DNA from: Rhodanobacter sp. C01
Lineage (GTDB): Bacteria; Pseudomonadota; Gammaproteobacteria; Xanthomonadales; Rhodanobacteraceae
Direction of reading: 5' to 3'
Assembly: GCF_002001045.1 (NCBI RefSeq)
Contig: NZ_MUNR01000011.1
Coordinates: 1-64,000 of the forward strand
DNA: 64,000 nt
Below, piece after piece: positions 10,401 to 18,337 of the stretch. The notes under the pieces were generated by a model that saw only the letters and a list, made by a program, of their open reading frames with translations, was not told the DNA's origin and ran no database searches. Every line of letters begins with the position of its first letter. The first letter of the stretch is position 1. A program made the translations under genes and the position numbers.

Positions 10401-10565
10401 TTGATGCACGCGATTATGGATGCCCTGGAAGCACACTCGACCATGAGCACCCAGGCGCTGGGCTCAGAGCGGGTGCGCGACGGGTTGAAGGACATCCTGC
10501 TGGGGCCAGCGCAGCTTTACGAAGCCTTGAGGGCCAGATCCGAAGCTCCCAATGGCTTAGCGTGA
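7449..10565 (+). CDS. hsdR: Type I restriction enzyme, endonuclease/translocase subunit HsdR
   Basis: 1038 aa. The N-terminal PD-(D/E)XK nuclease domain (HsdR_N) is followed by a superfamily-2 helicase motor: Walker A AGSGKTNS with K312, DEAH box at 420-423, motif III FTATPK near 480, and a helicase C-terminal half with KFQTGFDQP and the arginine-finger region LSRLNRAHPGK. It translocates DNA and cleaves unmodified targets together with HsdM2S. The ATG at 7449 is preferred to a GTG at 7443 because GGGAAGGG sits at the right distance before it. The gene closes the operon 40 bp after gene Z. Confidence 0.95.
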   Translation: MNLHREHHFEREICDYLAAHGWLYAESDAEHYDRSHGLYMPDLLAWIEATQPDSWQRLTKTHGPTVGERIAERVRKNLNERGTLEVLRRGVEMLGLKEPLSLVQFKPALAINPVIQQHYAANRLRVVRQVRHSPNNPKDALDLVLFVNGIAVATSELKSDFTQSVGDAVDQYRFDRHPQPKGGHVEPLLSFPSGALVHFAVSQSEVMMTTRLAGPATRFLPFNRGNHGAAGNAPNPYGFATAYLWEEVWARDSWLEILGRYLIGKRDDKKRLTQVIFPRYHQLDATRKLVADVLAQGAGQRYLIQHSAGSGKTNSIAWSAHFLADLHDARHKKLFDSVLVVSDRNVLDAQLQEAIFDFERTTGVVETITSEHGSKSAQLGQALKDGKKIIVCTIQTFPFALQAVQELAATEGKCFAVIADEAHSSQTGEAAAKLKQLLSAEEWAELQDGGEIDTEALLAAGMAARAGGNKGLTYVAFTATPKQKTLELFGRPGEDGLPQPFHVYSMRQAIEEGFILDVLENYTPYKLAFRLAHDGKDYDETEVERSAAMKGIMQWVRLHPYNIAAKVQIVVEHYRENVQSLLAGKAKAMVVVASRKEAVRWQMAIRDYIARQNYALGVLVAFSGEVNDPDSYPRAVSETSADLNPGLKGRDIRDAFARPEYHLLLVANKFQTGFDQPLLCGMYVDKKLGGIQAVQTLSRLNRAHPGKDTTYILDFVNDAAEILTAFKTYYATAELEATTDPHLVFDLRQKLDASGHYDDFEVERVAKVETDPSGTQAQLSSAIAPVADRLLKRYKAAQQARSSALADGDDKAAEANKDVLDALVLFKNDMGAYVRLYAFLSQVFDYGNTDIEKRFIFYKRLIPLLEFGRERDTVDLSKVVLTHHTLRSAGRQPINLKDDGKGSYKLPPLDAVGSGAVQDKQQALLAEIIQKVNGLFEGQLTDGDQLHYVNGAIKGKLLENETLMQQASSNSKEQFANSPDLKDALMHAIMDALEAHSTMSTQALGSERVRDGLKDILLGPAQLYEALRARSEAPNGLA

Positions 10566-10814
10566 CTGATCTTGGTTCGCAACATTCCTCGGAAATACAG
10601 GAGATCGGAGCCAAGCATGTCGCATCGGGGTGTTTAGAAATTCCCCGTATCGTCGGTTCCACCAGACGTTGCAGCGTCGGCAAACGCCTGACACCTGCCG
10701 AATGGGCCAGACTTGCGGGGCCTGGTCATCTTGCATCTATAGGACCGAGTAGCCAATTAGCTGCAGGCGCGCCGACCTGTAGGCCGTCCTTCTCCGAAAT
10801 AGGTAGCAAATGGA

Positions 10815-12023
10815 TTACCCCGCGGACCTACAGTGGCGATCCCAATCGTTCATCAACCTGGCGCGCCGAATTAGTAGGTCACCACGTTGATACGCAGCCT
10901 CTGACTTGTCCTTGAGTCGGTGCGCCATCGCCGCCTCGATCACTTCACGCGGGTGCTTCGTGGTTTCCGCGGCCCAGTCGCGGAACGTCGACCGAAAACC
11001 ATGGGCAGTGATGTCAGGGTGCAAATCTTTGAGCAGATTCATCGCTGCGGCAGTGGTCAGAGGGCGATCTTTCACACCCGGAAACACGTGGCCGACGACG
11101 TGCAATAGCTTTCCCGTCGGTGCGCTTGGAATGAGCGACCGTAGCAGCCCCACCGCGGTCTGCGACAGCGGTACGCGGTGCTCTTTACCCGCTTTCATGC
11201 GCTCGGCGGGAATGATCCACGTGGCGGCGGGTACGTTGAATTCTTCCCATTGCGCACCGGCCGCCTCACCTGGCCGCGTCGCGGTGAGAATCTGCAGTTC
11301 AAGCGCCCGCGCAGATAGACCTTGGCGTAGACGCAACTTCGTCATGAACTGTGGGATGTCGGAGTAGGGAAGGGCGGCGCGGTGTTCCACCTTCTGAACC
11401 TTGCTGCGTTTGGGCAACAGTTGATCGAGATGGTTGCGCCATGCTGCGGGATTGTCGCCAGTCCGGAATTTCCGGACCGTTGCCCAAGCAAGAACCGACT
11501 CAATGCGACCGCGCACTCGGCTTGCGGTTTCGGTCTTCACTTTCCAGATCGGTTCCAGGCTCTTCATCACTAGGACGGTATCTATCGCGGCGACGTCCAG
11601 CGGCCACAGCAGAGTGCAGTATGTACGTAGGGTGGCATCCCATTGGCTAGCATGTTTGACGTTTTTCCAGCCGCTGCGATGCGCCTCTATGTACTTCTCG
11701 CAGCATTGGCCAAACGTCATTACGCGCGCGTCAGAGAGCTGCTTCCTCTGATGGGCTGCGTTTCGCTGCTCGATCGGATCGATTCCGTCTGCCAGGAGCT
11801 TTCGGCAACCGGTCGCACGGTCGCGTGCGTCACGTAGCCCGAAGGTGTTGAAGCTCCCCAAGCCCATTTCTCGGGTGCGACCGTTGACTTGGTAGCGGAA
11901 CACCCATGATTTGGAGAGAGAAGGGGACACTTGCAGGTAGAGCCCGCCGCCATCACCTAGGTAGCCTGCGGTTTTGACCTTGCGGACCTTCAGATCGGAC
12001 AATTTTTCGAATGCGCGTGCCAT
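10815..12023 (-). CDS. P4-type tyrosine recombinase/integrase
   Basis: 402 aa. N-terminal DUF4102 (arm-binding) region with GDGGGLYLQV and DIDP-like spacing, a SAM-like core-binding part, then the catalytic domain with R250 (TATRPGEA), H341xxR344 (HGFRSTFRDWA), H368 and Tyr378 (AAYQRGD). All catalytic residues are present, so the enzyme should be active. Such integrases insert islands at tRNA-type sites; no tRNA is visible nearby. It is convergent with the hsd operon, 250 bp apart, and points away from the glycan locus, consistent with it belonging to the restriction island on its left. Confidence 0.92.
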   Translation of the reverse strand: MARAFEKLSDLKVRKVKTAGYLGDGGGLYLQVSPSLSKSWVFRYQVNGRTREMGLGSFNTFGLRDARDRATGCRKLLADGIDPIEQRNAAHQRKQLSDARVMTFGQCCEKYIEAHRSGWKNVKHASQWDATLRTYCTLLWPLDVAAIDTVLVMKSLEPIWKVKTETASRVRGRIESVLAWATVRKFRTGDNPAAWRNHLDQLLPKRSKVQKVEHRAALPYSDIPQFMTKLRLRQGLSARALELQILTATRPGEAAGAQWEEFNVPAATWIIPAERMKAGKEHRVPLSQTAVGLLRSLIPSAPTGKLLHVVGHVFPGVKDRPLTTAAAMNLLKDLHPDITAHGFRSTFRDWAAETTKHPREVIEAAMAHRLKDKSEAAYQRGDLLIRRARLMNDWDRHCRSAG

Positions 12024-12027
12024 AAGC

Positions 12028-12047
12028 TACCCATGGTTCTACCCATG
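12028..12047. repeat. Two TACCCATG direct repeats before the integrase start
   Basis: TACCCATG occurs at 12028-12035 and 12040-12047, 12 bp apart, directly upstream of the integrase start codon. Spaced short direct repeats beside an int gene could be arm-type binding sites or an operator. Position is the only support. Confidence 0.3.
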
Positions 12048-12171
12048 ATAATACGCTGGATTTGATTGGATGGGTATGGACACGTTTGTACACGTATCCG
12101 CCTTAGATGGCGTAGCTAAGCCATTTCATTGTACTCGATTGGACACGGCTGAACTCTGGGTAGACAGACAC

Positions 12172-12362
12172 TCTCTCCGCCAGAAAAGCAAAACGCCCCC
12201 GAGTGGGGCGTTTTGCTTTTCTAGTGGTGATGACTGGGTGAGAACCCACCCGGGTTCGACAATTTTGTCCGGAACAAAATTGGACAGCCAAAAGCTGGCC
12301 TCGTAGCGCGCAGCGCGAAGGGGTGAGGCTCAGGATGAGCCAAGCAATCCCGCCTGCCATGC
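12172..12362 (+). repeat. Structured dispersed repeat, copy 1 (left flank of the glycan locus)
   Basis: About 190 bp, largely identical to 48419-48606 in the same orientation. It starts with a perfect 18-bp hairpin (arms 12182-12199 and 12205-12222, loop 5), followed by smaller stems: AATTTTGT/ACAAAATT, CAGC/GCTG, and GGCTCA/TGAGCC. The second stem differs from copy 2 by compensatory changes. Short frames run through it, but none looks like a real gene. The first hairpin can act as a bidirectional terminator. The remainder of 12024-12462 (including 12363-12462) shows nothing further. Confidence 0.75.
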
Positions 12363-12462
12363 TGCCGCGCGGGCCTATAACTTAAGTAAGTTGCTCTGAC
12401 CCACTTATGTTTGCCTCGACGATAAGCGGCACAGCAACAGCCATGCCGATTCCCATGTGTAG

Positions 12463-13521
12463 TCAGGTCGTCGCTAGCGCGCCACTGCTAGCGCGCACCA
12501 CCAGTTGGACCGGGCTGATGATGTAGCGTGCTGCCGACAGCGGTTCGTGCAGTCGTTGCAGGATCAGCTCCGCTGCTTGTCGCCCACGTTCGCGTGGAGC
12601 GACCGCCAGCGTGGTCAACGGAGGCATACCCAGCGCGGCTTCGGCGATGTTGTCGAAGCCGGTAAGCGCGAAGTCGTGGCCTGGTTGCATGCCGCGTTGA
12701 CACAAGCCAAGCATCAGGCCGAGCGCTACCGCGTCGTTGTAGCAGACCGCTGCCGTCGGTGCGGGGCTGCCGGCAAACAAGGCGGGGCATTGCACTACTG
12801 CATCCACTCGGTTCGGTGCGCACTCGACGCGCCAGTGAGGCTTGATGCGCAAGCCAGCCACCCGCATCGCCTCGGTGTAACCGGCGAAGCGCTCGCGGCA
12901 GGAACTGGAGTCGCGATGGCCGCCGAAGAAGGCGATATGCCGATGGCCCAGCGTGATCAGGTGTTCGGTGGCGAGCCGGGCGCCGCGCCGGTTGTCCAGC
13001 ATCAGCCGATCCCAATGCGCACTTTTTGGTGCGTTGCCGCCCAATTCGCGGTTGAACAGCAGCAACGGCGTCTGTGCGCCCACCGCCGCCAGAACGTGCG
13101 TGACATCGCTACCTTCGGCGGGCGACAGGATGATGCCTGCCGGCCCATGTTCTATCAGCGATCGAAGCACCGCCTGCTCGCGCTCGCTCGATTCGCCGGT
13201 GCTGCCAAGCAGTGTGACGTAACCGGCCTCGCCCAGCTTCTCATCGACCCCGGATGCGAATTCGGCGAAGAAAGGATTGGCCAGGTCGTTCAAGATCAAC
13301 GCGATGCTGGATGAGGTGCGCCGGCGTAGGTTGGCCGCGGCGCGGTTGTAGACGTAGTCCTGCCGACGCAGTTCTTTTTCTACCTTGGCCTGGGTGAGTT
13401 TGTTCACCAGCGGGCTGCCGCGTAGTACCAGTGAGACGGTGGCCCGTGACACGCCACATCCAGCGGCGATATCGCTGAGTGTGGTCTTGCGATGGACAGG
13501 GGCAGTGCTTTCCATAGCCAT
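12463..13521 (-). CDS. LacI-family transcriptional regulator of the glycan locus
   Basis: 352 aa. N-terminal LacI helix-turn-helix (TLSDIAAGCGVSRATVSLVL, about 15-34) with hinge helix region NRAAANLRRR, then a periplasmic-binding-protein-like effector domain (SIALILNDLANPFF, ITLGHRHIAFFGG, LTGFDNIAEA). Starts at 13521 or two codons later (13515); a longer frame to 13725 is rejected because it would read through the intergenic region and its two operator-like sites. It is divergent from the GH2-GH125 operon. A motif copy 13 bp before the start suggests autoregulation. The effector is unknown; a mannose-containing N-glycan fragment or mannose is a reasonable guess. Confidence 0.9.
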   Translation of the reverse strand: MAMESTAPVHRKTTLSDIAAGCGVSRATVSLVLRGSPLVNKLTQAKVEKELRRQDYVYNRAAANLRRRTSSSIALILNDLANPFFAEFASGVDEKLGEAGYVTLLGSTGESSEREQAVLRSLIEHGPAGIILSPAEGSDVTHVLAAVGAQTPLLLFNRELGGNAPKSAHWDRLMLDNRRGARLATEHLITLGHRHIAFFGGHRDSSSCRERFAGYTEAMRVAGLRIKPHWRVECAPNRVDAVVQCPALFAGSPAPTAAVCYNDAVALGLMLGLCQRGMQPGHDFALTGFDNIAEAALGMPPLTTLAVAPRERGRQAAELILQRLHEPLSAARYIISPVQLVVRASSGALATT

Positions 13522-13533
13522 GGTCGAATCTGG

Positions 13534-13551
13534 GATTGGAACGATCCAAAT
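13534..13551 (-). promoter_or_regulatory. Operator-like site 1 (lacI leader)
   Basis: Minus strand ATTTGGATCGTTCCAATC. The inner TTGGA-N4-TCCAA (13536-13549) is an inverted repeat, as expected for a LacI-family dimer. It shares the TRGATCG core and 8-bp spacer with five other intergenic sites in the locus and lies 13 bp upstream of the lacI start. A further half-site TTGGAACG lies at 13562. Confidence 0.6.
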
Positions 13552-13625
13552 GTAACCGAAATTGGAACGTGTAATGGCATATTGCAACGCGGCATGCATC
13601 GTCACGAGGCGAATGCTAACGTGTG

Positions 13626-13643
13626 ATATGGATCGATCTAAAT
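13626..13643 (+). promoter_or_regulatory. Operator-like site 2 (GH2-GH125 operon)
   Basis: ATATGGATCGATCTAAAT, with the GATCGATC palindrome at its centre and the same ATTTR/YAAAT outer arms as the other sites. It lies in the lacI-GH2 intergenic region, about 200 bp upstream of the chosen GH2 start. Confidence 0.6.
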
Positions 13644-13845
13644 CCTGGGGAGTAGTGAAACATTCCGTATCGCTCGCACTGGCGGTCCGGAGCCTGCCGG
13701 TGATGTTTGGGGCGGAACAAGACACATGACAACGCCGCTCCGGTGGAAGTCACTGTTGCGCGCATGTTTCATGTTCTGAACCCGGCACTTGAATACCCGT
13801 CTGCTGCGTCACCACGAATCCATACCGCCGCATACAGGTATCCAC

Positions 13846-16554
13846 ATGACTGCACCGATCAGCTTGGCCAGATCACTTGCGAATCGATCAGATACGCATC
13901 GATCAAGTACGAAGCGCTACCTGGTCCAGTCGGTCGGCCTGCTGCTGACACTCATGCTACCGATGTTGGGTACGGCGGCGCCATTGACGACGCAAATGCT
14001 GGACAGCGGCTGGCAGTTCCGCCTCGCCCCCGGCGACAGTCATGCCACGGTTTACCCGAAAGCCGCTTTGTGGCAACTCGCTACGGTGCCGGGGACGGTG
14101 CAGACCGATCTGATGGCGGCGAAGCTGGTCGCCGATCCGTTCTACCGCGATAACGAAACGCAGATCCAGTGGGTCGGCCTATCTGACTGGCAGTATCGAA
14201 CGTCCTTCAACGTCGACCATGCCACGCTCACGCGCCAACACGTCGAGCTGGTGCTGGATGGCCTGGATACCTTTGCCGACGTTTATTTGAACGGCAAGAA
14301 GCTGATCGCCGCCGACAACATGTTTCGTCGCTGGCGGGTGCCGGTGGCATCGCTGCTTCAGGAAGGCGCGAATACGCTGGAGGTGCGGTTGTACTCGCCG
14401 ATCAAGCGGCTGCAACCGTGGCTGCTCAAACAGCCCTACGCGCTGCCGGGCGAGTTCGATTCGGCGTTCGGCGACGAGCCCAAGGGCAAACAGACGGCCA
14501 ATTACATACGCAAGGCCAACTACCAGTACGGTTGGGATTGGGGTCCGCGTATCGTTACCGAAGGTATCTGGAAGGGCGTCCACCTGGACAGTTGGGATGC
14601 GACGCGTGTCGCCGATTTCCATGTGGAGCAGACGCACATTACCAAGTCGGCTGCGCAGGTCAGCGCACAGTTCGACATGGAGGCCGACGTCAGGGAGTCG
14701 CTTTACGTGAGCGTTGATGTGATCGGGCCGGATGGCAAGCCGGTGGGTCGCATCGAGCGCGATATCCATGTTAATCCCGGCAGCAACCAGGTCAGCCTGC
14801 CGCTGCGCATCGCTGCCCCTAAGCTGTGGTATCCATCCGGGTATGGCGCACAGGACATGTATACCTTCAAGGCCAGCATTCATGACGCCGCTGGTGAACT
14901 GTACGAAGCCCGGCAGGCTACTGGCTTGCGCACCATCGAATTGCGCCGGCAGAAGGATCAGTGGGGCAGGAGCTTCGAGTTTGTCATCAACGGCATCCCG
15001 GTTTTCGCCAAGGGAGCCAACCTGATTCCGTTCGACAGCTTCCCGACGCGCGTCACGGATGCGCAGATGCGTCATGTCCTGGCGTCCGCGCGGGACGCCA
15101 ACATGAACATGCTGCGCATGTGGGGTGGCGGCTATTACGAGTCGGATCGATTCTACGAGATGGCTGATCGCCTGGGCATCATGATCTGGCAGGAATTCAT
15201 GTTCGGTGGTGCGATACCGCCGAACGACGTGGCCTATACCGAGAACGTGCGGCAGGAAGCGATCGAGCAGGTCAAACGGCTGCGCGACCATCCCAGCATC
15301 GTGCTGTGGTGTGGCAACAACGAGGTGCAGACGGGTTGGGAAACCTGGTCCGATCGCGAAGCTTTCAAGAAAGCGATTTCGGCAGACGAGCGCGAGCGCA
15401 TCGCCGCAGGCATGGTCAATCTGTTCGGCAATGTGCTGCGCAATGTGGTGACTCGCTACGACGTCGACGTACCGTATTGGGCCAGTTCGCCGAGCACCGA
15501 TTACGACGGACCGGCCAATGTGCTCGGCGACGGCGACTATCACTATTGGGACGTGTGGTCGGGTGACGCCAAGCCGGTTACCGAGTACCTCAATGTCACG
15601 CCGCGTTTCCAGTCCGAATACGGCCTGCAGTCATTTCCGGTGATGCGCACCATCCGCGCGTTTGCCGGACAGGGCGATCTGGAGTCGGAATCGCCGGTGA
15701 TGCGCGCCCATCAGAAATACGACAGCGGCAACGGCAACAAACGCCTGTTGCTCTACATCACGCGTAGTTATGGCGAGCCCCGCGACTTCCCGGCCTTTGT
15801 CTATCTCAGCGAGATCATGCAGGCCGATGGCATCCAGTTGGCTGCCGAGCACCTGCGTGCATCGCGCCCGCAATCGATGGGCTCGCTGTACTGGCAGCTC
15901 AACGATGTCTGGCCCGGCGCGTCCTGGTCCAGCATCGACTACTACGGTCGCTGGAAGGCGTTGCAGTTCCATGCCCGTCGTTTCTATGCGCCATTGCTGA
16001 TCGCCGCACTGCGGAACGGTGGCACTACCACCGTTTCGCTGGTCTCCGATCGCACGACGTCGCTGGCTGCACATTGGCGCATGCGTGTGATGGATTTCGC
16101 CGGCAACGTGCTGAGTGAGCATGAGCAAGCTGCCACCTTGCTGGCGTTGACGAGCACCAAGGTTGCCAGCTACACCGATGCGCAGCTTCTGCAGAGTGCT
16201 GACCCGCATACGTCATTCGCCGTGTTCGAGCTTGTCGACGGCGATAAAGTCGTCTCACGCAATAGGGTGTTCTTCGACGAAGCGAAGAATCTGCAGCTGC
16301 CCGCGCCGCAGATTCGCACGCAGCTCCAGATAGCTGGGCAGGGCTACGCGCTGACGCTGACGGCAGGCAAGCTGGCGCGTGACGTGTGGGTTTCATTTGG
16401 CGATCACGATGCCGAGGTATCCGACAACGCTTTCGATATCCTGCCAGGGCAGAGTGTGACCCTGGTGGTACGCAGCAAGGCCACGCTCGACGAACTGCAG
16501 CATGCGCTGCAAGTACAGAACCTGGCGGATGTGATGCGGAGGGCAGTGAACTGA
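13846..16554 (+). CDS. Exported GH2 beta-mannosidase
   Basis: 902 aa. A hydrophobic stretch (LVQSVGLLLTLMLPMLGTAAP) after a basic N-terminus acts as signal peptide. Sugar-binding jelly-roll domain, Ig-like domain and TIM barrel follow in the beta-mannosidase order; acid/base Glu493 in WCGNNE and nucleophile Glu591 in FQSEYG match the family. WQLNDVWPGASWSS near 685-700 is also typical. It would remove the beta-1,4-mannose of the N-glycan core from mannosyl-GlcNAc. The start at 13846 gives a signal peptide; an in-frame ATG further down (MLPMLG) is possible. It overlaps the GH125 start by one base (TGATG). Confidence 0.92.
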   Translation: MTAPISLARSLANRSDTHRSSTKRYLVQSVGLLLTLMLPMLGTAAPLTTQMLDSGWQFRLAPGDSHATVYPKAALWQLATVPGTVQTDLMAAKLVADPFYRDNETQIQWVGLSDWQYRTSFNVDHATLTRQHVELVLDGLDTFADVYLNGKKLIAADNMFRRWRVPVASLLQEGANTLEVRLYSPIKRLQPWLLKQPYALPGEFDSAFGDEPKGKQTANYIRKANYQYGWDWGPRIVTEGIWKGVHLDSWDATRVADFHVEQTHITKSAAQVSAQFDMEADVRESLYVSVDVIGPDGKPVGRIERDIHVNPGSNQVSLPLRIAAPKLWYPSGYGAQDMYTFKASIHDAAGELYEARQATGLRTIELRRQKDQWGRSFEFVINGIPVFAKGANLIPFDSFPTRVTDAQMRHVLASARDANMNMLRMWGGGYYESDRFYEMADRLGIMIWQEFMFGGAIPPNDVAYTENVRQEAIEQVKRLRDHPSIVLWCGNNEVQTGWETWSDREAFKKAISADERERIAAGMVNLFGNVLRNVVTRYDVDVPYWASSPSTDYDGPANVLGDGDYHYWDVWSGDAKPVTEYLNVTPRFQSEYGLQSFPVMRTIRAFAGQGDLESESPVMRAHQKYDSGNGNKRLLLYITRSYGEPRDFPAFVYLSEIMQADGIQLAAEHLRASRPQSMGSLYWQLNDVWPGASWSSIDYYGRWKALQFHARRFYAPLLIAALRNGGTTTVSLVSDRTTSLAAHWRMRVMDFAGNVLSEHEQAATLLALTSTKVASYTDAQLLQSADPHTSFAVFELVDGDKVVSRNRVFFDEAKNLQLPAPQIRTQLQIAGQGYALTLTAGKLARDVWVSFGDHDAEVSDNAFDILPGQSVTLVVRSKATLDELQHALQVQNLADVMRRAVN

Positions 16555-18032
16555 TGCCAGTACCATCGGACGACATCTCCCTCGCCATGCCGACGCGTCG
16601 CGACATCCTGAAATGGTCTGGTGCGGCGGTGGCCTGGGGCGTGGTGGCGGCCCACATGCCGAACATGGCTACGGCGGCCACGTTGTCGCCGCCGTATGTC
16701 AGCAAACGTCCGCCGGTGGGCAAGCGCAAGTTTGTCAGCGCCGCAGTGGAACGCCAGCTGGCAACGGTGAAGTCGGCCATCGCTGATCCGAAGCTCGCCT
16801 GGATGTTCGAGAATTGCTATCCGAACACGCTGGATACGACCGTCGAACTCGGGAGACTCGACGGCAAGCCGGACACGTTTGTCATCACTGGCGACATCGA
16901 CGCCATGTGGCTGCGCGATTCGTCGGCGCAGGTAGTTTCCTATATTCCGTTGGCGAAGAACGATCCCGCCTTGCAGCGACTGTTCCGTGGCCTGATACGG
17001 CGGCAGGCACGCTGCATCCGGATCGATCCGTATGCCAACGCCTTCATGCCCGATCCGCATGCGCCGCCACTGATCTGGGCGCAGCATGACAGCACCGACA
17101 TGAAGCCCGGTATCGGTGAGCGCAAATGGGAAATCGATTCGCTGTGCTATCCGATCCGCATGGCCCATGCCTACTGGCAAGCCACGGTGGATACCGAGCC
17201 GTTCGACGACGACTGGCGCACGGCGATGCGGCTCGTGCTCCAGACTTTCCGCGAGCAGCAGCGCAAGCGCGATCGCGGGCCTTATCATTTTCAGCGCACG
17301 TCCGAAGTGCCGACCGAGACCCAATTCCTCGACGGTTATGGCAACCCGACGCGTCCGAACGGCATGATCCATTCGATGTTCCGTCCGTCGGACGACGCAT
17401 GCGTGTACCCGCTGTTCGTGCCGGCCAACCTGTTCGCTGTGGTCAGCCTGCGCCAGCTCGCGCAGATGAGCCGCGCGCTCCATCACGACGATGCGTTTGC
17501 CTCGGACTGCGAGGCGCTGGCGACTGAAGTCGAGCAGGCCGTACACCGGGATGGTCGCATGCACGATGCCGACGGTCGCGCGTACTGGGCCTATGAAATA
17601 GACGGCTTCGGCAATCAGCTGTTCATGGACGACGCCAATGCGCCAGGCCTGCTCAGCTTGGCTTACCTCGGCTGCTGCGATCGCGAGGATCCCGCATATC
17701 GCCATACCCGCGAGCTCGTGTGGAGCGCGCGCAATCCATATTTCTTCAAGGGCAGGGCCGCCGAAGGCATCGGCGGTCCGCATGAAGGCCTGCGCATGAT
17801 CTGGCCGATGTCCATCATGATGTACGCGCAAAGCAGCGACGATCAGACGCAGATCCGTCAGTGCCTGACATGGTTGCGCGACACCGATGCGGGAACCGGC
17901 TTCATGCACGAGGCGTTCGATCAGGACGATCCATCGCGCTTCACCCGCGGCTGGTTCGCCTGGGCGAACACCTTGTTCGGGGAACTCATCGTCGATGTGT
18001 ATCGCAAGCATCCCGAGCTGCTGCGCGGCTGA
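16554..18032 (+). CDS. Exported GH125 exo-alpha-1,6-mannosidase
   Basis: 492 aa. The N-terminus PTRRDILKWSG plus a hydrophobic segment is a twin-arginine signal. The body matches GH125 (formerly DUF1237): FVITGDIDAMWLRDSSAQV near 107-125, RMAHAYWQ, FLDGYGNPTRPNGMIHSMFRPSDD, and the C-terminal WANTLFGELI. GH125 enzymes invert alpha-1,6-mannosidic bonds, here fitting the alpha-1,6 arm of the N-glycan core. GGAGGG lies about 9 bp before the start, inside the end of the GH2 gene, so both are one coupled unit. Confidence 0.92.
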   Translation: MPVPSDDISLAMPTRRDILKWSGAAVAWGVVAAHMPNMATAATLSPPYVSKRPPVGKRKFVSAAVERQLATVKSAIADPKLAWMFENCYPNTLDTTVELGRLDGKPDTFVITGDIDAMWLRDSSAQVVSYIPLAKNDPALQRLFRGLIRRQARCIRIDPYANAFMPDPHAPPLIWAQHDSTDMKPGIGERKWEIDSLCYPIRMAHAYWQATVDTEPFDDDWRTAMRLVLQTFREQQRKRDRGPYHFQRTSEVPTETQFLDGYGNPTRPNGMIHSMFRPSDDACVYPLFVPANLFAVVSLRQLAQMSRALHHDDAFASDCEALATEVEQAVHRDGRMHDADGRAYWAYEIDGFGNQLFMDDANAPGLLSLAYLGCCDREDPAYRHTRELVWSARNPYFFKGRAAEGIGGPHEGLRMIWPMSIMMYAQSSDDQTQIRQCLTWLRDTDAGTGFMHEAFDQDDPSRFTRGWFAWANTLFGELIVDVYRKHPELLRG

Positions 18033-18164
18033 ATGCGCAAGCGGCATCCGCAGCCTGCGGCAGCGATACCGGGAGCGATTTCGAGTGCACCAACGTACTT
18101 TTCGCGACGCAACGGAAATTCTAAATAAATATAAGTTAATCAATATGTTGTGTGTCTTGAAAAT

Positions 18165-18186
18165 AAATTTGGATCGTGACAAATTT
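18165..18186 (+). promoter_or_regulatory. Operator-like site 3 (GH92 promoter)
   Basis: The best copy of the motif: AAATTTG (18165-18171) and CAAATTT (18180-18186) are perfect 7-bp inverted arms around GATCGTGA. It lies in the AT-rich gap 18033-18337, 151 bp before the GH92 start. The surrounding gap holds no gene; AT-richness around 18110-18190 suggests a promoter. Confidence 0.65.
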
Positions 18187-18337
18187 TCGATTACAGTCGC
18201 GGTATGGATCTCTGACCCAGTTTCGCCACAACGGTTGGGTGCGCTCAGCACATGATCGGGACGACCACTCACCCCGAGCCTGTCGCGGGCGCTTCCGCCT
18301 CCATCAATCACAGCGTTCAATTCACGGAGAAGCCCGC

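Noticed and set aside
10562..10915. 117-codon frame starting on the hsdR stop (GTGA)
   Set aside because: Composition is not protein-like, no domain is recognisable, and its end overlaps the 3' end of the integrase gene on the other strand.
12247..12275. tRNA-like GGGTTCGA in the structured repeat
   Set aside because: No acceptor, D or anticodon arm could be folded around it; it belongs to the repeat's own stem region.
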